A DNA stretch of 64,000 bases from Xylogone sp. PMI_703 (Eukaryota > Ascomycota > Leotiomycetes): assembly GCA_021399445.1 (NCBI GenBank), contig JAJTUQ010000004.1, positions 2,852,001-2,916,000 of the forward strand, in the 5' to 3' direction. Shown here one piece after another: positions 59,165 through 64,000 of this stretch (its first letter is position 1; the number at the start of each line of letters is the position of its first letter). The notes beneath the pieces were generated by a model. The model searched no databases, was not told the origin of the DNA, and was given only the letters and a program-made list of their open reading frames with translations. Both the position numbers and the translations under genes were made by a program.

Positions 59165-61363
59165 TTACTGCTCGCCCCATCCCCAGTCAAAGCTTCCTAA
59201 ATCTACATTGTCAACTGGACCAAGTCCAGCTGCTATTTGCTCCAAGTCGATATTACTGTATCCATCGATGCCCTCCAAGCCATCTAACAGCATCCCCTGT
59301 TGAGCAACGCCTGCCGCAAAGCCATCCATGTCTCCCAGCTGATGGTTGGTTGGATGCTCCATGATGAAGGAATCCGAATCAACCATCCGTCTCTGCTTCT
59401 TCAACGGCAATGTTTCCTGCTCAGTCGACTGTAGTTTCGAGACTAGGATGTCCAGAATCGACTTCCCACGTCTCGCCACAGCAGTATAATGCTGGAGATG
59501 CGTGAGGATAAACGATGCCTCTTCTATTCCCGAAAGTATCTCTTTCCTGTGAGCTGATAACTTCTTATCTGTATCATGCAGGAGGAGTCTACATAGATCG
59601 GCAGCGCAATCAAAAGGATAGAAAGATATAGTGTAAAACTTCCTTTTGTTGGGCATATACCGGTCGAAGAGTTGTCGACAGGCTCGTATAACGGAAATAC
59701 AGCTGGTGATAATGGCCTGTTGTAGCCCAAACACTTGTTCGCTTGCATAGTCTTCTCTATTTGAGACGTTCTGTTTGATCACCGGCTTTAGAAGCATCAG
59801 TAGAGTGATTTGATTTAATATATGCATGGTTATCCTCTGCATTGGTATATGCGTACTTGGCATCCCAACGAGTGTCTGGATTATCGTAGCTGTAAGCAGG
59901 GGGAAGTGCTGCAACGAAGGCATCTATTTGCCCTTTTATTTTGTATATCGCAGCTGTATCTAAAGGGACCCTATTTTTGACATCCGAAATTTGAGGGATC
60001 ATGTCTGCTAACTGGTATTCGAGGATTCGGCATTCTAATGGTGGCGGTACATCTGGATTACTAGGATCTAGTTCGATGGCCAAATCAGGGAGGGAGGGGT
60101 TGGTATATTTCTCGTTGATAAATGTTGGCCGGTTTAGAATTGCAGACATATAACTACCAAGAATCAGCTAGGAGTGTAAAGGAGGCATTTTACCAAAGGG
60201 GGTTATTACGCATCAGCGAAATGGAGATTCCACCACGTCCGCTGTCTCATATGGCACTCAAAACCATTTCTCTTAGAGCATTTTGATTCCTTATGCAAGC
60301 CTGTTTGATGGTTATTAAGAGACTAGAAGGAAACATCGCAGAAAGAACTGTACCTATTTCTTGAGCTATCCGAATAGCTTCACTCAATATGTGCCAGGAC
60401 TCTATCATCTGGCCTTCGCCTTTACACCAGGTAGAGCTCAACAGCAATTGTTGAACCTGTTCAAGACCACCTTCTCCAAGGGGAATTTGGCGATTTAATT
60501 GTTCTGCAGCATCGTGGTACCTGTCTGTCATTGCCTGTATAGTATCACCTAAATCATTTTGCAAGGATGTGGCTAGATGATCTGGTAGATACTGCATTGA
60601 CATTGCACAAACCTGTAGTAAAAGACTTGAAAAGGTGATATTAGGGCAATGATGTCGATTGGACCACCATGCGGTGTATGCATCCATGAAGGATGCAGGA
60701 TGAAGAATACAGTAGATAAAATTTATGTCGTCGAAGAAGTTCTTCACAAGTATATCTATTGCTTGATCAGCAAAGGAGGTCGATACGCTCTAATAGATTG
60801 ATTCTTTCTCACCTGTATAAGGTCTGGGAGGGATCGCTCGTAACCATTCTTTAACTTCAGGTGAAAGTGAGGCGGCTTTGCCTGATGAGCCTTCCTAGAG
60901 CGTCTAATTAGGACATCTTAAGTCCGTTGCGGGAATTGGGGGATTTGTACTGAAACCGCAACATCCCCAATGATAGCCTGCAGATCCTCCTGCATGTACC
61001 CCAAGTTCTTTAGTGAAGAGGTCGGTCCATTAAAATCTACTTCAATCCCAGATAACTGAGCACTAATAGGTGAATCCTCAAGGGCAGCATTTTGAGACGG
61101 CCTGTATAAAAGTGGTAAGCCCGTTAACTACGTTTTCCTCTGGAAGGATTCTGATTTCATACTGTTGCCTTTTCCCGAGAATACTTGGTCCTGCAGGTAT
61201 TGTTTTACTATCGTATTTGCATAAATGGCCAATTTTCCGATTCTGACAGCGATTGCATGGCCACTGCCTGTCACACTATGAGGATCGTCGTTAGAGAACA
61301 GTGTGGATTTTATGTGAATTAATATACCTTCTGTTTCCGTCTCTGGCACTCTACGCAGGACAT
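59165..61363 (-). pseudogene. Zn2Cys6 transcription factor with an apparent frameshift (intact gene not excluded)
   Basis: Seven minus-strand exons fit: 61328-61363, 61163-61275, 60951-61101, 60813-60894, 60354-60761, 60210-60300 and 59165-60153; six introns of 52-61 nt, all GT..AG. The joined N-terminus MSCVECQRRKQK plus CDRQWPCNRCQNRKIGHLCK gives C-x2-C-x6-C-x6-C-x2-C-x8-C, a fungal binuclear zinc cluster with the third Cys opening exon 2. A fungal_trans-like region follows: SPEVKEWLRAIPPRPYT, NFFDDINFIYCILHPASFMD, RTWWNLHFADAYMSAILNRP and TFINEKYTNPSLPDLAIEL. In exon 7 one frame reads to PDTRWDAKYAY, while the natural continuation (IPMQRITMHILNQITLLMLL, through to GSFDWGWGEQ) lies in another frame, so one extra base (or two missing) is needed near 59840-59870. 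Target genes unknown. Confidence 0.7.
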
Positions 61364-62050
61364 TAGTCCTGTCTGTATATAAGAAGATAACTTGAAAACT
61401 TTTGAATTGTGAGTTAAGACAAGTCAAGCACAAATGGCTTTTGACCAATCTATCACCGTTTCGCGAATCATCACGTGCGAAGATGTATACCGGTACCAAG
61501 CTACGGACTGTCGGATTGAATCATTGGATACCTGGGCAGGGATTATTTAAGGTTAGTCTCTTTTGTAGACGTGGCGTACGATTTGTTGACTACTGAACGC
61601 CACACCGATTATCACCGACTATTGACCTCATTGGAAATCAAGATTCAGAGAGATATAGTGTATGGGCAGATCTCAGCAAGATTACAGAAAATTGTTCATT
61701 CGTATAGGCTTGAAATTAGCCCTGTTATGTATTTGCATGATATATGAAAAGATCTAGATCCGAGCCACAAAGAGGATCAATCGCTGGAGAACGCCAGTGT
61801 AAATCGCCCATTCGAGCAGTAGGACTCCAATGATCACAAAATGTGATCAGTATGTAACACCAGCCCCTCAAAAACGCGCTAATAGCTATATATATGTTCT
61901 TTGCAAAACCATTAAAGCAATGTAAAGCACAGTGTCTTTCGAACCTAACCTGGAACAGAAATGATAGAACCTCGTCCAATGCGAGAACCAAGCCACCGCT
62001 TACTCCAAATCTTAGCAAAACAAACCAAAGAAAAGGCAAAAATGCAATTA
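61364..62050. other. Intergenic region, 0.7 kb
   Basis: Upstream of the Zn2Cys6 gene and downstream of the Mhp1-like gene. Both are on the minus strand. Nothing further was seen. Confidence 0.6.
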
Positions 62051-64000
62051 CTATACAATAGCACTTTCGTTAGGAATGCTCAGTATCGCCGAGTTCCTCT
62101 GCGCTGCGTTCTGCGCTTCTATAAACCGATCCCATGCCTCTGGGTCTCCGGCTTTGATCTGTTCGCGGAGAAGGCTTGCCTCATCCCGGAGTTCTTCTAA
62201 TAATACGTCTTGACCTTCAGCTTCAATTCTTCTCTTGATATCTTCACCCCCTAGATCATCCACCATTGATCTTAACATCTGCAAATGCGCGGGCTGTATT
62301 TCTGTACCTGTCGTACCATGGGCGTGGTCTTCCATCTCTGGTTTTAAAATATCACGACGGAATGCCTGCCCAAATCTATGCATACGACCTTCTTCTTGGG
62401 ATAAAGCTCTGGAAGCGAGCGAGACATCAGAATTGTGGCGAGAGAGGGTAGGGTAGATTGCGCCTTCCTCATCTGATCCACCATCCACAATTGCCTGCTC
62501 ATTTTCTAGGCTTGTGGTCGTTCTCTGATCATCAGAACCATCTATTCGCTCAGTGAGCTTGTGAGCAGCAAGCATTAGATCGTCAGGAGGAGCGAGGCGT
62601 GTTTCAGGAAATTCATCTTCGAAACGCTTAATCATTTTTTCAAGCGTTCTATCAAGGAATAGAAGACGATCTGGTTCTGGTGAGCATCATGGTTACTATA
62701 ACTGGAGATGGAACTTACTATAATTATTGCGGTCACCTGACCGGGACTCCTTCACTAAGGCAGGTTGCAACCGCGCTCTGATCTTTCGTGCACTACCAAG
62801 AAGGTTTTTGGACATATCTTTCGCTTTGCCGCTTGAGACACGAGATATAGGTGTCGCAGTTCCGCTTCGGAATCCATCGCGTGAAGGAGAGTCATTACCC
62901 CTATTGCTCAAGCATATACCAAGTGCTTTCACAACACCCGTACCTCCAATTACATAATCATCATCGGGAGCTGGATCGTCATCGTCGTGGTTGCTAGCAA
63001 CTCCTTCAACATGGCCTACAAGATGTAATAGAACATCGGGGACTTGAACGTCTTTACCGCTAGTAGGCATACCAGCCGTATCCGTAACTGACTCGGTGAT
63101 CTCAGCAAGTGGATCACGCTCCATGTTCCACAGGCAGTATGCAACTACTTGCTTAGCAAGTGCTTTCACAACTTCGCTTGACTCGGGGGAGGGCACTTCG
63201 ATATCTATGCAGACGATTGTTCTAGATACACGGACGGCTGCCATGAGTGACGCATATAAAGCGGCAGCTTCTTCTTGGTCAGCTTCAGTTTTTGCATTGG
63301 CCAACATGGCTAGCTGCGGATTCTCCATCAGGCTGATATGGGCGAGTGTTGGACTCTCTGGTAATATTTCTGCTAGTGCAATCGCTTGCTCGGGGGTCAT
63401 AGACACATCTGCTAGATGGATTCTTCTTAATATTGGCATCTTCGGTAGGTATCTATAATAAAAATATTAGTACTGATTAGCAGCTAAGGGATTCGTTAGA
63501 TGTTACCTTCGGAATAAGGAAAGAGCACTTGGATTACTTGAAAACAATTCACGATTCTGTGAGAGATCTATGAACCGAAAGTGTTGAAGTTTTGCAAGTG
63601 CTGGGAAAAGCGACCACAAGGAGTCCGGAGTCAGGTTGCAGCCCGCTAGACTGAGGGCTACCAGGAGATTGTTCTCCTCGAGGGCTTCTGCAACAACTCC
63701 CAGCAGGTCTTTCAAGTCGTTTCCACCTAGATCCAAGCCCTCACATTTACCTTGTTTCAAATATCTAGCAACATGATTTACCCCTTCTGCTGTAAGATTA
63801 TTATCTGCCAGCCCCAATCGTCTTAGGCCACATTTAATAACCCCATCAATGACGACTCCTAATTGCTCGGTAGTGATCCCGGTATCGGCAAGATTTATCA
63901 GTTCCATATCTTGATCAGCTAATCGTTCCCCAATAGCTTTACTTAGTATGTGATATATCTCGTTTCCAGTAGGAGTGGCTGTCGGAGGTTTAACATGATG
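62051..64000 (-). CDS. Mhp1-like leucine-rich-repeat protein, C-terminal part (5' partial)
   Basis: Minus-strand exons 63507-64000 (open to the window edge), 62719-63452 and 62051-62676; introns 63453-63506 (GTAACA..TATAG, GCTAAT branch) and 62677-62718. The first part is a series of LRR (ribonuclease-inhibitor type) units, for example LINLADTGITTEQL, LRRLGLADNNLTAEGV, CEGLDLGGNDLKDL and LVALSLAGCNLTPDSL. Then come IRRIHLADVSMTP-like repeats, an acidic loop (HDDDDPAPDDDY), a Ser/basic region, and a helical end (LFLDRTLEKMIKRFEDEFPE, EAWDRFIEAQNAAQ). This layout matches fungal Mhp1-type proteins, annotated as microtubule-associated or cell-wall biogenesis factors; the true role is poorly known. 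The start lies beyond position 64000. Confidence 0.75.

Noticed and set aside
1..64000. CRISPR arrays, integrases, transposase genes, biosynthetic cluster enzymes
   Set aside because: None was seen; the genome is eukaryotic, and no polyketide synthase, NRPS, terpene synthase, reverse transcriptase or transposase motif appears in any translated frame.

Overview
The window comes from a filamentous ascomycete (Pezizomycotina). Genes are split by short GT..AG introns, mostly 42-120 nt with CTAAC/CTGAC-like branch sites. Intergenic spaces are long and many are pyrimidine-rich. The genes found are typical of this group: a Pom1-type DYRK kinase, Mis13/Dsn1, an Mhp1-like LRR protein, a Pex24p/DysF peroxin, a Zn2Cys6 regulator and an Egh16-like secreted protein. 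The Egh16-like gene would fit a Leotiomycete or another plant-associated lineage, but that is inference. Both window ends cut through genes.

Layout. Region 1-7.0 kb: the 3' part of a Gln-rich, Flo8/SomA-like regulator; a MOSC + ferredoxin-reductase + [2Fe-2S] fusion enzyme; a non-coding stretch with five or six copies of a short interspersed repeat; and an ADH6-type NADP alcohol dehydrogenase. Region 7.7-11.6 kb: the kinetochore protein Mis13/Dsn1 (4 exons), a small secreted protein, and an unrecognised conserved-looking gene on the minus strand. Region 11.6-16.0 kb is gene-poor, followed by a His-rich hypothetical protein. Region 19.6-23.9 kb: a Pom1-like kinase (minus). Region 25.6-29.1 kb: a peroxisomal membrane protein and a GPI-type cell-wall protein. 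Region 31.1-35.3 kb: a DsbA/FrnE-like thioredoxin-fold protein whose reading frame needs an 11-nt microexon, and an 81-residue protein with a mitochondrial-type N-terminus. Region 36.0-43.4 kb: two unrecognised minus-strand genes around an AhpC/TSA-type thioredoxin-fold gene. Region 43.4-51.9 kb is mostly empty apart from one single-pass membrane protein carrying a duplicated EFTG motif. Region 51.9-58.5 kb: an Egh16-like secreted protein, then IMP4 and UPF1 transcribed divergently from a 435-bp spacer. Region 59.2-64 kb: a seven-exon Zn2Cys6 transcription factor with an apparent frameshift, and the 3' part of an Mhp1-like LRR gene.

There is no sign of a biosynthetic cluster or of an intact transposon. 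The genes look like independent housekeeping and regulatory units. The only clear functional pairing is the divergent IMP4 (rRNA processing) and UPF1 (mRNA surveillance) pair. The observations most worth checking are the microexon, the frameshifted regulator, the interspersed repeat upstream of the ADH gene, and the three-domain MOSC fusion. All exon joins were deduced by eye from splice consensus and family continuity, not from transcripts.
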